This document shows, one piece after another, positions 48,391-62,932 of a stretch of DNA of 64,000 nucleotides (the first letter of the stretch is position 1; the number at the start of each line of letters is the position of its first letter). The DNA is taken from contig NW_024067695.1 of NCBI RefSeq assembly GCF_009389715.1, positions 62,001 through 126,000 on the forward strand, read 5' to 3'. Under the pieces are notes generated by a model. The model did no database searches. It was not told the DNA's origin and saw nothing but the letters and a program-made list of their open reading frames with translations. Source of the DNA: Phoenix dactylifera. Taxonomy: Eukaryota; Streptophyta; Magnoliopsida; Arecales; Arecaceae. A program made the position numbers and the translations under genes.

Positions 48391-49401
48391 TTTCCTATCC
48401 TCGGACATTTGAAAGTGCAGAAAATTTTCTATAGCATATTTCTGTACTCCAGCATCTTCTAACACATTTTTTATTCAGATTCTTCCAAATTTCTGCAGCT
48501 TCTTTGTACGAACAGTAGACATCAAAAAGTTCATTAGACAGTGTACTCAGAATTGTGTGCCTACAGACTTTATTTCCATGTTCCCATTCTTTGAGTTTAG
48601 TGTCAAAATCTTCAGACGCTTCTATCGGTTTTGACTGATTTAAATACCAAGCAAAATTAAGCATATCTAATGCAGAATAAACACGTTCTTGCCATCTCTT
48701 AAAATGCATGCCATTGAAACTCTCAATTTTAGAAGTATCAGGTATTGATCTAGCAGTAATCATAGCAGAATCCATAGTAATCTATTCTTAAAATTGTTAC
48801 GAAAATAACAGATGGAAAGAAGAACTTATCGGTTGAGGCTTGATTTCACTGTCCTTAAGAATAGATCGCACCCCTCTGAGAATGATCTCGGTGTAGCAAG
48901 TAATGGCGGCCTATCCTCCAGGATACAACAGCCGGGTCACTCCAAGCGTAAACTTGCAAATGTAGCGATACTATCGAATAGCCCAGAACCGCTCAGGAAA
49001 ACAGAAAACAGAGAGAGTATAAAGAGAAGGAAGATAAGATTTGCTTATATTAAAATGAGAAGAAAGAGGTGTTTATTTAAAGACACGATGTTTTACCAAG
49101 AGACACAAAAACAAATCAGGCTCAAGCCCAACTCCCGCACAGGAGGGGTCCCCCCTTGCGCGCGATGATCGAGAACGCGCCCAATTAACATGTTTCCGAA
49201 TCGGATCCGCCAATTTTGGCTTGGACCTCCATTGGGCTCATACGCGCGCGGGCTACTTACTTTCTTTGCTTTGCTAAGTTAAAAGGTTGAAGACTACATA
49301 AAGACCTTTTGAGTTTTATCTCTTTCCAATATGGAACTAAAAAAAGTACACTAGACAAAAGACAAAGAAGGGAAGACTTAGAATTTTGAAATATTCCAAC
49401 A
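48391..49401 (-). mobile_element. Copia LTR plus gag start, fragment nested in the LTR above
   Basis: Fossil fragment. On the minus strand an LTR-like block begins TGTTGGAATATT at 49401 and runs to about 48800. Then comes an ATG-started frame (48775-48395) with the plant Copia gag (UBN2-type) pattern: ESFNGMHFKRWQERVYSALD, then WEHGNKVCRHTILSTLSNEL and YKEAAEIWKNLNKK. No pol and no second LTR is present, so only a broken 5' portion remains. Confidence 0.7.
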
Positions 49402-49565
49402 TCTCATGCCACCCTAAAGGAGACACCAACGCCTCTATTTTAAATAGAGCATCAATAGATGAGATGTTTGATTCCTACTCAAATTCATCACCCACCAAAA
49501 ATAAGACTTGATTACTACTAAAGGATAAGAATAACTATCACCCTCTAAAAGATAAGACTTGATCA

Positions 49566-50274
49566 CACCATTAAAAAAAAGTTTTTTTCGGCGTTTTTTA
49601 GAGCATCTACCGATGCTTATAAGCGTCGGTAATTTTGGCGTCGATGCATTTCAAAGCGTCGCAAAAGCATAAGGTAGGTGGGGGTGGAAATTTTTTTTGC
49701 CAACACTTCGAAAAAGCGTCGACAAAAAACAGAAGTTATACCGACGCTTATAAGCATCGGCCTATTTTGGAGTCCACCAACGCTAATAAGCGTCGGCATT
49801 TGCCAAGCAACTGTACAAATAAAATGCTTTCAAGAATTCCGTTGTCGATGAAGAAGTGAAGAGAATTACCTAATCATGCTTGGGAAATTCAAGCCTAGAC
49901 GCTTATAAACTCAAAAAATTCAAGTTGGAAACCTAATAATATTTTTTTAATAAATTATAATAAATTACATATAATCTATATTTTTTTTACAAATTATAAT
50001 AAACTACAAAAGATCCCTTAACCCCATCCCCAAATCCATCTGAGTTCCATTTACAAATTTACAACCCCTTAATTACATCCTCAATCTGAGGATGTTTCTT
50101 TTTCGTTTACAAATTTACAAAATTTACCAACAAAAAAGAAGCGAAGAGATGGTTGAGGAAGCTCATCCCCAATCTAAGCTTCTGGGGTGCTCCTCGCCGT
50201 CGGGATCGACCTTTGGGGTGTGGATCGCCTTCGTGGCCTCGAAGACGGCAGGATCCGGGGCTAGGGTTTCCATC

Positions 50275-50330
<56 letters not shown>

Positions 50331-50604
50331 CGGCAAGATTTCCTTTGCTGGGGGAGTGGGGGTTTTATAAGGGGACTTGGCAGGGCGTCGTGGGGACTCT
50401 GACGATGCTTTTAAGCGTCATCTCCCATGTACCACCGACCTACTCTTCTGGCCTCCGACGACGCTTTTAAAAATGTCATCTTACACTTTATCCTGCCGAT
50501 GCAATTAAGAAGCATTGGCAAATTTTGGCGCTAGAGCCAAAATTACTGATGCTTCTACCTCGTGTTGGTATGTATACATCGGTATTGCTCTTTTTCCTGT
50601 AGTG
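49566..50604. mobile_element. Small CACTA derivative, 1.04 kb
   Basis: The right end, read on the other strand, starts CACTACAGGAAAAAGAGC and finishes at 50604. The left end CACCATTAAAAAAAAG is degenerate. Target duplication TCA at 49563-49565 and 50605-50607. Subterminal 'gacgcttataagcgtcgg' motifs at 49610-49800 and weaker ones at 50400-50580 resemble those of the 5.7-kb CACTA. No transposase. It sits inside the 3' LTR of the 48270-52888 element; removing one TCA restores that LTR's repeated 'gatcactactaaaagataa' phrase. Confidence 0.75.
50279..50328. repeat. (CT)n microsatellite
   Basis: About 25 CT units inside the small CACTA derivative, flanked by a short GC-rich stretch (50150-50390). 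Confidence 0.95.
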
Positions 50605-50723
50605 TCACTACTAAAAGATAACTATCACCCACTAAAAGATAAGACTTGATAATTACTAAAGGATAAGTATTCTAGTAGAACAAAACTAGGAGTAGAATCT
50701 AGAATAAGTAATGATTCTCAACA

Positions 50724-52307
50724 TTCCCCCTTCTTGCAAAGTCCATGTTGACAACATTGATGTTGTCGATGTCATGAAACGTCATAGCAGCTATTGCCAG
50801 CATTGCCGCAGTAACAATATGTAATAACTTGTCGAACTAATAACTGAATAGTAGAACTTCTTCATTGTCTCGAGCGATAACTCCTTTGATGGCTCATCCT
50901 TGTCGATGCATATGTTGAAATTGATGATGTTCTACAATACTTTTCCTTAGCATTGACTATACGGTCATAATGTCGAGATTCCAAGCATCCAGCTTATTCG
51001 AACGAGTATCAGGTTGCCCGTTATAATCACTACTTACCAAAGCATTGCTTGTTACCTGCACAACTATAAAATCAGCAGTAAAGCTTGGTTGTATTCATAT
51101 ACGTCCACTTGAGCAGCTTCAAGTATCTTCATACAATTGGATTTTACACATGAAATCAAATCCTCATGTATAAAGTCTTCTGATAGCTCGAACTTTGGAG
51201 TAGCTTTAAAATCAATTGGTACACTAAAAATCTTGTCAACTACCAAGGCATAACATGAATCATCTCCACCAAGCATGTCTTCTTCCTACTTGATCACTAA
51301 AACTACTTCAAAATTAGTTAGTTTTTCAATCTCATGGCTAACTAAATATCCATATCTTGGATAGCTTCGATACAAAACTCTTCTATATTATTTGATTTCT
51401 CAGTATGGATCTTTAGAGACAGATCAACTATACCATCCTTTGACTCTTCTTGAGCAACTTCAGTCATGATCTCTTCTGAACTTAATATAACATCCATATA
51501 ATCAAGCTCCCTCTGCTCTAGATTCTCTTCTAGACCTGACTGACCCTCAGACTGATCAATTTTGCTTTGCTCTAAGTTTTCAAAACTTGAACCAATCTCT
51601 AACTAATCAAACTTCTCCTGATTCAAATTTCTATTTTTAAACCAATTTTGTTCTTGATCATCTAGATTTCTAGGGAAGCATGGAACTAGAATCTACTCTT
51701 CATGCAACTTATGTTTAAGATGTCTCGGCTTACTTGAATTTGAGTAGACGACCGCAGGAATATCCCATACTTTCTTTGTCTCTTGTATATTCTAAATATG
51801 GAGATAATTTTTTCTATCAACTAAAACTTGAATAATCCACATCACCTTCCTAGATTTTAGATTCTACTTTCTACTTTTTTCTTGCAATATCATCGTTGGA
51901 AGTATCTGTTGGCATCATTTTTAACTCATCCAAGATATCTCATAAATCTTGTCCTTTCAAATAAGACTTGACAATAGCCTAATTAGAAAATAAATGTTAT
52001 TCAACTTATTGAGAGAAGCGGTCGTAGCGAAAGTGGCCATATTGATTTTGGTGAAGTCAAGCATGTTGAACCTATTAAGAGAGAAGATAGTAGCATCAAC
52101 CATGATGATTCACCTTTTGAATCATTAAAACAAGAGTCCACACACTTGCACCATTGTCTATCGAATTATCGAAAAGTCTTCATTCACGCCAAGCTAAGAG
52201 CACACGAACTACCAACAATCAAGTCGCCGCTCCAAAAACGGTGCTTCAAATAAATCTGATCGAAGCTACAAACCACTCAACCACTCTCCAACCTCGCTTT
52301 GATACTA
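50724..52307 (-). other. Internal DNA of the short LTR element
   Basis: No domain recognised. The minus-strand frame 51064-51276 (MLGGDDSCYALVVDKIFSVP...) and neighbouring broken frames look protein-like, rich in Glu, Asp and Ser, but I cannot name them. Confidence 0.4.
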
Positions 52308-52893
52308 CGTAGAATAGCACGTTGTGTGGAATAGATCGACCGTGCTGGTCCAAGATCTAGAACAAATACTAAACAAAATAATATATAAGAGAATCTAGAA
52401 GAAAATTAATTAGAAGAGAGAAAAAAATATTTTATTAGAAAATTGAGACACACTAAGTGCTCTCTCTCACTCCTCACCAAGAAGGACAACTCTCACCCTC
52501 TCCTTCTCTCTTTTCTCATGCCACACTAAAGGAGACACTAATGATTATTTTAAATAAAGCATCTTTTTAAATAGAGCATCAATGGGTGGGATATTTAATT
52601 CCTACTCAAATTCAACACCAACTAAAAGATAAGACTACTAAAAAATAATGATAACTATTACCCACTAAAAGGATAACTATCACCTACTAAAAGATAAGGC
52701 TTGATCACTATTAAAGGATAAGGATAACTATCATCCACTAAAAGATAAGGCTTGATCACTATTAAAGAATAATGATAACTATCACCACTAAAAAGATAAG
52801 ACTTCATAACTACTAAAAGATAAGTATTTTAATAAAAAAACTAGAAATAGAATCTTAGCATAAGTTAGATAAGTAATGATTCTCAACACAATG

Positions 52894-53486
52894 GATCCAT
52901 GATCTGAGATTTAGATTGAAATTTTGATGAATTCTTAGAATACGGGTCGGAAGAACTGATCACTTGATTTCTATTGAATATTTCTACATGAATATCTAAA
53001 TAGCCCTAAAGAAGGGGGGAAAAACAATCTCCTTAGCTCAGCTTGAAGCCGTTCCCGGCTTCACCAATCGCACATCCAATTTGTTAATCATAGATTAGAA
53101 AATAATTAGTAGATACCGATATTTTAATAGGGATGGTAATTGGGTCAAGCTGGATAAGTTATGGGTCATATAGGATAGATAAAAAAATCTATCAATCTAA
53201 ATTCCATCAAGATTAAAAAATTTAGATCTAAATTTGATCATTTTACTATATTGATAACATAGATTGATTTATAACGAGTTAAAATAAGTTATATAAGTTA
53301 AAGGGTTAACAATGGCTGCCCATATATTTTAATCCACAAGTATATCCATTCATTTAAACGGAAGATTCTATGCAGTCTGGTCCATTGCATTTGTATGCTG
53401 TAATTTTTTTCTCGTCCAATTCCCGAAATACCCCTCCTCAACTACCTCCCCACCAACTCCCGCACTCATGTCGTTCCACTCCGCCG
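52894..53486. other. Upstream region of the DAHP synthase gene
   Basis: AT-rich. 53128-53310 begins 'tagggatggtaattgggtc' and resembles a piece of the hAT-MITE type repeats at 44-47 kb. No gene. Confidence 0.4.
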
Positions 53487-53494
53487 CTATAAAT
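53487..53494 (+). promoter_or_regulatory. TATA box of the DAHP synthase gene
   Basis: CTATAAAT lies 78 bp before the first exon's ATG, giving an expected leader of about 50 nt. Confidence 0.6.
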
Positions 53495-53571
53495 TCCCCC
53501 GTCACTTCCTCTTGAGCTTCTCAGGCTCCCTCTCTCTAATTCTAAACAAAGGAACGAAGAGAGAGCAGAAA

Positions 53572-57483
<3,912 letters not shown>

Positions 57484-59059
57484 GTGCATGAAGTTCGGTA
57501 TAATCTGGGATGTCTATCTCGGTATCATTGGTTGATGGTTTCTCTGACTATAAATCATATAAGCTTATGTATCGTATTAAAGTTATATGTTCGTATGAGT
57601 GCGCGTTAGAGGGCTGGGTTTCGGTCTTTGATAATAGAATAAAAGCAGTAGAATGGCCGCTGTACATCCAGTGGTTGGGTTGGAAGTCGGTGTGGCTGAG
57701 GTTCTCCCAGAAGGCAGTAGTGTGGTTGGTGGGGCTAAAACGTGTGATGCCATTTTTATCACACAGATTTAAACAAAAGTGTTCTTTCCCTCCCACCTTA
57801 ACGTTCCTTGTCCATTTTTATGCGTTCATCATGCAACTCATATTCTTCTTTTGTCAATCAGAATTGCTGATATATTGGTTCTTAATGCAAGTCTTAAAAA
57901 GAAGCCGTGCAGGGTTTTTGAATGCACTTCTTATACCCTGGCTATTCTCAAAGTCAATTTTACAATGGCTTGAAAATGGATATAGCTACAAATGGGCCGG
58001 ATCGGAATCGGAATAGGGTATACTTAACTATGACCTAACATAACTTGATATTAGATCCAGATCTAATCCAACAGGTGATTGGCTCAAATTGAGTTCATGG
58101 AAAATATTTGACCCAGCAGTTTGTTCGCATAGGGTTGAGTCATTTCTAATATAGCGAGATTAGTTTGAGCACTTTTATCTTGACAAAAAAAAAAAGATTT
58201 AGAATACCTTCTGTGGATCAATTCAGATTGGGTCATAAATTTAAACTGATTCATTTGCAGCCTTAAAAATAGAATCTGCCTAAAAAATGAAAGAAAAAAG
58301 ACGCATATATTTGGAATAATATATCCAAAGAGGAACATCGATTTTTAGATGTCACACCAAAATCATAGTCCTCAAACAAACACTTATTTAGATTTTTTTA
58401 ATAAATAATACATCAATCAATAAATATGTTAGTGAAAGAGCATATATTCTTAAATTTTAAGCTGTAAAAGTTTATAAATATGTGCATATGAGATACATTT
58501 GGCAAATATGTGATAAGCTGGTTTATAGCTACATTCTCTACTCTATTTCATCGTCATCTGACAATGCGGTGGAAATCTCTCTTTGTGGTCCAGAATTTTA
58601 GGCATGGTCTCTACATCATTCACTCACCAATCACTACCAGCCTCAATTGCGTCATCACATGGTGCAACATCCTTACAGAAGCCTTGCAAGCATACGCGCA
58701 CATACATATCATACATAAACAAATGTTCACAAGGCGACCCAGTTAACTCTCGGTCCACAAGATAACAAATGTTCGTCTGTTCTGATCCTCGTCAAGCCCC
58801 TTCCGGGCGATGTTTAGATGCGACCCGGGCACCGTAACGATACGTGTCGGCGCAGATCACACGCACTTTCTTTCTGCCGGGAAGACTGGGTTCATCCCTT
58901 CCCTTCTCGTGCCTGTAAACCTTCAATCTTGAGCATCGTATCCTCCTCCTCCTCCATGGTGTCGAGAAGCATGAGATGTTTGCCTCGGTGAATTGGCGTG
59001 CAAAGAATGACAAGTTTTAGGCTGCCATGGAGGAGAAGATCATGCTGACGAGTGAAATA
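57484..59059. other. 3' flank of DAHP synthase and intergenic DNA
   Basis: No gene supported. The 57510-58016 frame crosses the expected 3' UTR and has no domain. Confidence 0.45.
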
Positions 59060-61200
59060 TGTTACGGTATGTAGTTGTTGTTGAATTGCCTTGCAAGTGC
59101 TTGAGCTGCTGCCCAATCTGCGGCTTTGTTCGTGTAGCTTTGTTTCTTATGCATTTATGACCTGCTTCAATGGCTGGATATCCAGTAACAATGGGTTAGC
59201 TTGTAGATGTTGTACATTGTTTGAATTGAGCAGGGATATAATAGTCATGGAATCTCCTTGGACTCACAGTTGAGTAGCCTGGAATTGCTGCACTGCGCCT
59301 TTGATACCTTCCCATACCACTGCAAGTTCTACATATGGAACAGAACAAGAAGAAATTGGTCTACCAGCTGTCCACAGTAACCGAGCATTACGATCTCTGA
59401 TTATGAAACCTGCTGCAGCTAAAGGACTCCAAGGGGTGGAGGAAGCCATAGGACTCCGCTGTTTGATAGTGGATCCAAAGACCCCTGATTAAAGCGTCCC
59501 AGTTCCTTAACTGAGCCCTATCATAATTCTGTTTTAAAGTAGAAAGCTCATCAATCAAATAAAACGTAGTAGTTCTTACCAGTTGGATTGGAGATGGTGT
59601 TTCATTCTGAAATAACCTTGCATTTCTTGCTGTCCACAATTGCCAAGCTAGGCAAGCCATTTTGGATGTCTGTCTCCTCTCTACCGGCGCTTTCGCCATC
59701 AAATTTAGCGACGCTGGCAAAGAAGAGAGTATATGCCTGTTACTGCTGTAACTAGCTGCCAGCACTGTCTTGCGGAGGAACAAGCAAGGATGACATGATC
59801 AGTGTTGTGGTTCAAATTTGGCCCGAGGATGACCACGCCGGTGGAGTCGAGGGAGCCGCCGGTTGTTGGAAGAAGGAGACAGAAGCCACCTCCTGCGCGA
59901 TGGCCGCAAACCTGCACAAAGCCTCATCGGTGTTTCCGGTGAGGGTCCTCCAACGATCAAGTTAGAGTGGGCTAAATTTGGTCCAACCCCCAGTCCCTTA
60001 GAAGTTACCTAACCGAGCTATTTATAGTCCCAATGGAGAAGCTCAGATAGCAGAGGCACTATCAGCCCTCATCATAAGGGGGGCATGGCTCCGAGCCGAA
60101 TGGTGCGCAGCTTAAGCTGGTTGGTGGCATGTAGTATTGTCCGTTCTTGAGAACGGTAGGATGTTGATAGTCACAGCAGGGTATGGTCGGAGTAGCCATG
60201 GTGCCGTCCTTTGACTGTTGAAGCCGGCTATGGAGACGTGGCACGGTAGTGTTGTAACGTACGGCCACGTAAATAGGCGTAGGCTCGCGCATGGGTGTGG
60301 TCGTTAGCGGGGCCGAGCCCGCTAAGAGCTCGCATCATACGTTTGACGAGGTCGGTTTGACGGGTACCGAGAGTAGCTCGACTTCCTGGGTTCCGAGGTG
60401 TGCTCGGTGGAGCGCCCCGAGCTCGAGGGTCGAGACGTACTACTAAATTAGGCCCCAAGTTTGGTCGGGGCGGGTCGGCGAATATTGGAGGCACCCAAAA
60501 CTCGATCAAAGAAGTCGGCGAATATCTGAAGCCGAGCTGGTTCGGGGCCAGACTGAAGATTCGACCGGATTTATTAGGCCAGAACGGGACGGCCTTTTAG
60601 TTATAGACTGAACGATCCATTTCGCCCCCCATTAATTAGTATCTTCAATTTGGCCTGGACATAAGTTACAATATATCATTTCTTCACCTAAAATATTCCC
60701 TTCATAAAGATAGAATTCGCAAGATAATTTGAGCCACATAAGTTTCCAGCACAAGATTTTGATCCTCATTGGTAACTGCAACGTCCAGATCCACCTTGAA
60801 TTCTTTAAATTTGCGGCATCAGATGGTGTTAATATGTTATATAATTCTGTGACGGAAATATGTTTTGGTTTGTTTATCTCCCAACATAACTGATCAGCCC
60901 ACAGCCCTACAGACATAGGTATTGTGCTTATATGGGTCGCCATATCAGTAGAAAATATTGAGGATAGTTTCTCCATGTTCCAGGTTCTATCATGATTAAT
61001 GTAGCAGCCATTGTACATATGGCCACCAATGATAAAACTGAACGCAACAAGATTGCTCTTCACACAAAGGATAGAGCCCTCCATCGGCCATCGCAACCCT
61101 TCAATTTCACTTGGCCATTTTATCCACGAGGGGCCCAAAAATTATTTGGTGATAGTCTCGTACCTGTTAAGAGGAACAATCACACGTGCCTAAAAGAAGC
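59060..61200 (-). mobile_element. LINE (L1 type with RNase H end), split by a solo LTR
   Basis: Minus strand. 61138-60640 encodes the segment after the reverse transcriptase and the zf-RVT start: WADQLCWEINKPKHISVTEL, RWIWTLQLPMRIKILCWKLM, YCNLCPGQIEDTN. 59802-59060 continues with DHVILACSSARQCWQ, CLAWQLWTARNARLF and an RNase H domain (AAGFIIRDRNARLLWTAGRP, VQGDSMTIISLL). The two parts are separated by an 832-bp LTR whose target duplication falls within the Asp/Asn-His codons. The 5' half of the LINE (endonuclease, most of RT) is missing, and there are internal stops. The RNase H end is usual for one group of plant L1 elements. Confidence 0.75.
59803..60634 (-). mobile_element. Solo LTR, Ty3/gypsy (Tat-like?), inside the LINE
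   Basis: 832 bp, GC-rich, with a target duplication ATCAG (59798-59802) and ATTAG (60635-60639), four of five matching. On the minus strand it ends ...CCACAACA, and 'ctataaatagctcgg' near 60020 is a TATA region. No internal region or second LTR, so it is a product of LTR-LTR recombination. The Tat assignment rests only on a similar end and composition to the LTR at 14306-15153. Confidence 0.65.
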
Positions 61201-62437
61201 ACCACAACTCTCGGATTAAATTTTTCCTGCACCGGAGATGGTGATTTGGAGTGGGAACGGTTGATCAATTACGATTAAAATCACCTGATGATAACACTCA
61301 ATGACTTGTTAATTTGGTAGGTTTTGCAATACCGACGCTTACTTTTCCATGGCGTTCTCCACGCCATTTTCCAACTCTACTCTTACCGGATATCCCAGAT
61401 TCCATAAATTGTTCCCTTCCTTCATCAAGAGAGATCATGTCCAATCACACCTATGGCATATTAGGTTCAGCCTCATCAAAGAAGGAAGTTATTTTGGGTC
61501 CTCCATCGGAAGCTGAAATTTGCCAGCTTGACAACCAAGAGACATGGGCAAAGATTATCAACGAAAAAAGAAGTAATTACAAGCAAGGTTCGCCATTTCG
61601 ATACTAGACCCATACCAATGCCATCCTTATATAATGCAATACAGTATGTTACGAAATTTTTTTAGCGTACCAAATATCGGTACGCCACGTATACCGATAA
61701 CGAACCAGTACAATATGCTCAATACCATCTAGTTTGGTACAGCATATCATTTGTACAAGTTACTGATCAATCTTTGCAAGACAGACACTATTCAGTGCCA
61801 CCAACAAACTTGTATGTTATTTTACCGAGGATATGATGACCCATCAGCCACCATTACTTACCAAGAACTTCTCACGTTAAAAAAAATAGAGAAGATAACA
61901 ATATAATTAGTTCTTCTTGACAACGGGGAGACGCAAACCAAATCAATCATGAAAGAAGCAACTGAAAGATTAGCTGAAACATTCTGCACATCGGGAACCT
62001 TTTGAGGGTCAAACAGTACCCACAAGGCAGTTTATAATGACCATGCAGACTCTTATGAAAGCACTATAGAGTTGCTTTGCAAAAATAATGGCATAACAGA
62101 TAAAGATGTTATCCTTCAACAGACCGGCAGTCGCACCATAGCAGTCACTATTCTAGGAGACGAACAAAAACATACGGGTTAAGCCCAATTGATAACCACG
62201 GGTTGCTTTAAGTCTGACCGCCCACAAAATACAGGCTAGAATAGAAGCAAATGTTAAACCATAGGTATTTCAAGGAAATGTATGCTTTGGTCCTAAGCAC
62301 GGAAGCCTGACAAGACCATCCACTACTCAGAAATAAGGCCTATAGCGCATTGGCCTTCTGAATCTGGGAACCTTCCTGCAAAGGCAAGAAATAACTTGTC
62401 AAAGGCAACTCATGTATGGAATGCAACAAAGTTCTTA
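61201..62437. other. Intergenic DNA and probable 3' UTR of the PABN-type gene
   Basis: The right part is expected to be the 3' UTR of the minus-strand RRM gene. 61604-61760 is rich in 'ggtacg', 'cgataccg' and inverted forms, resembling a dispersed repeat also hinted at 8790-8870 and 39950-40000. A plus frame at 61314-61607 has no domain. Confidence 0.4.
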
Positions 62438-62932
62438 TTACAATACTAGGAGCCAACGGCCGACCGACCCGTATCCATATGGAGAGGAAAAATATGGTGG
62501 CATATATGGCCCCCTAAAACGATATCCCATGTATGGACTGAAGCGCCTTGGACGGAACTGCTTCATTCCAGGGACATTAGTTCGTTTAGGCGATACCTGC
62601 AAAAAATTACAATTTCTATGTATGAAGAGCTGACCAGATGCAGATATGTTGCTTCAACAACTCGGAAAAAAAAATAGTGCTCGTACCCAAAAAAAAGGGG
62701 AAAAGAAGACAATAAATTAGAAGTCTTGGACCAAACATACTTTGATTTGACGCCCATGTAATTCAGATTCATTCAACTGAATAGCCTCTTGAACTGCCTC
62801 AGTTTCCAGAAATTCAACATAAGCAAACCCCTTTGGCTGACCAAACTTGTCTGTCAGAATAGTGACCCTGTTGACTGTTCCGCAAGACTGGAAATGCTGC
62901 TGCACTTCTTCAGGTGTGCAAGAATAATCCAC
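62438..62932 (-). CDS. Nuclear poly(A)-binding protein, PABN/PABP2-type, last two exons (gene continues past the right edge)
   Basis: PABN-type proteins bind the growing poly(A) tail in the nucleus through a single RRM. Two exons are visible: 62741-62932 (64 codons) and 62438-62596 (53 codons with stop), with GT-AG splice sites and in-phase joins. The first encodes most of the [23 protein letters not shown], then [20 protein letters not shown] (RNP1 KGFAYVEF) and [11 protein letters not shown], very close to the family. The second starts [20 protein letters not shown]. Its Tyr/Gly/Pro/Arg-rich tail has [11 protein letters not shown] but ends SVGRWLLVL instead of the RVPRFRRPMRY-type end known in relatives. 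RNP2 and the coiled-coil N-terminus must lie beyond 64000, since no matching exon is visible upstream to the edge. Identity is sure; the C-terminus is odd. Confidence 0.85.

Larger units (their letters stand above)
48270..52888 (-). mobile_element. Short non-autonomous LTR retrotransposon with two insertions in its 3' LTR
   Basis: Fossil on the minus strand. The 5' LTR is 52308-52888 (581 bp), the 3' LTR 48270-50723 including inserted DNA. Target duplication CAATG at 48265-48269 and 52889-52893. Primer site TATCAAAGCGAGG-like (52295-52307, tRNA-Met type with mismatches) and a polypurine tract AGAAGGGGGAA before the 3' LTR. Only about 1.6 kb lies between the LTRs, with no recognisable gag or pol; a 70-residue minus frame (51064-51276) has no known domain. 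This fits a LARD/TRIM-like element. LTRs are visibly more diverged than those in the 14-36 kb stack, so it is older. Confidence 0.8.

Noticed and set aside
61604-61790. Candidate MITE rich in GGTAC and CGATACCG motifs
   Set aside because: Clear repeat character but no definite ends or target duplication could be found.
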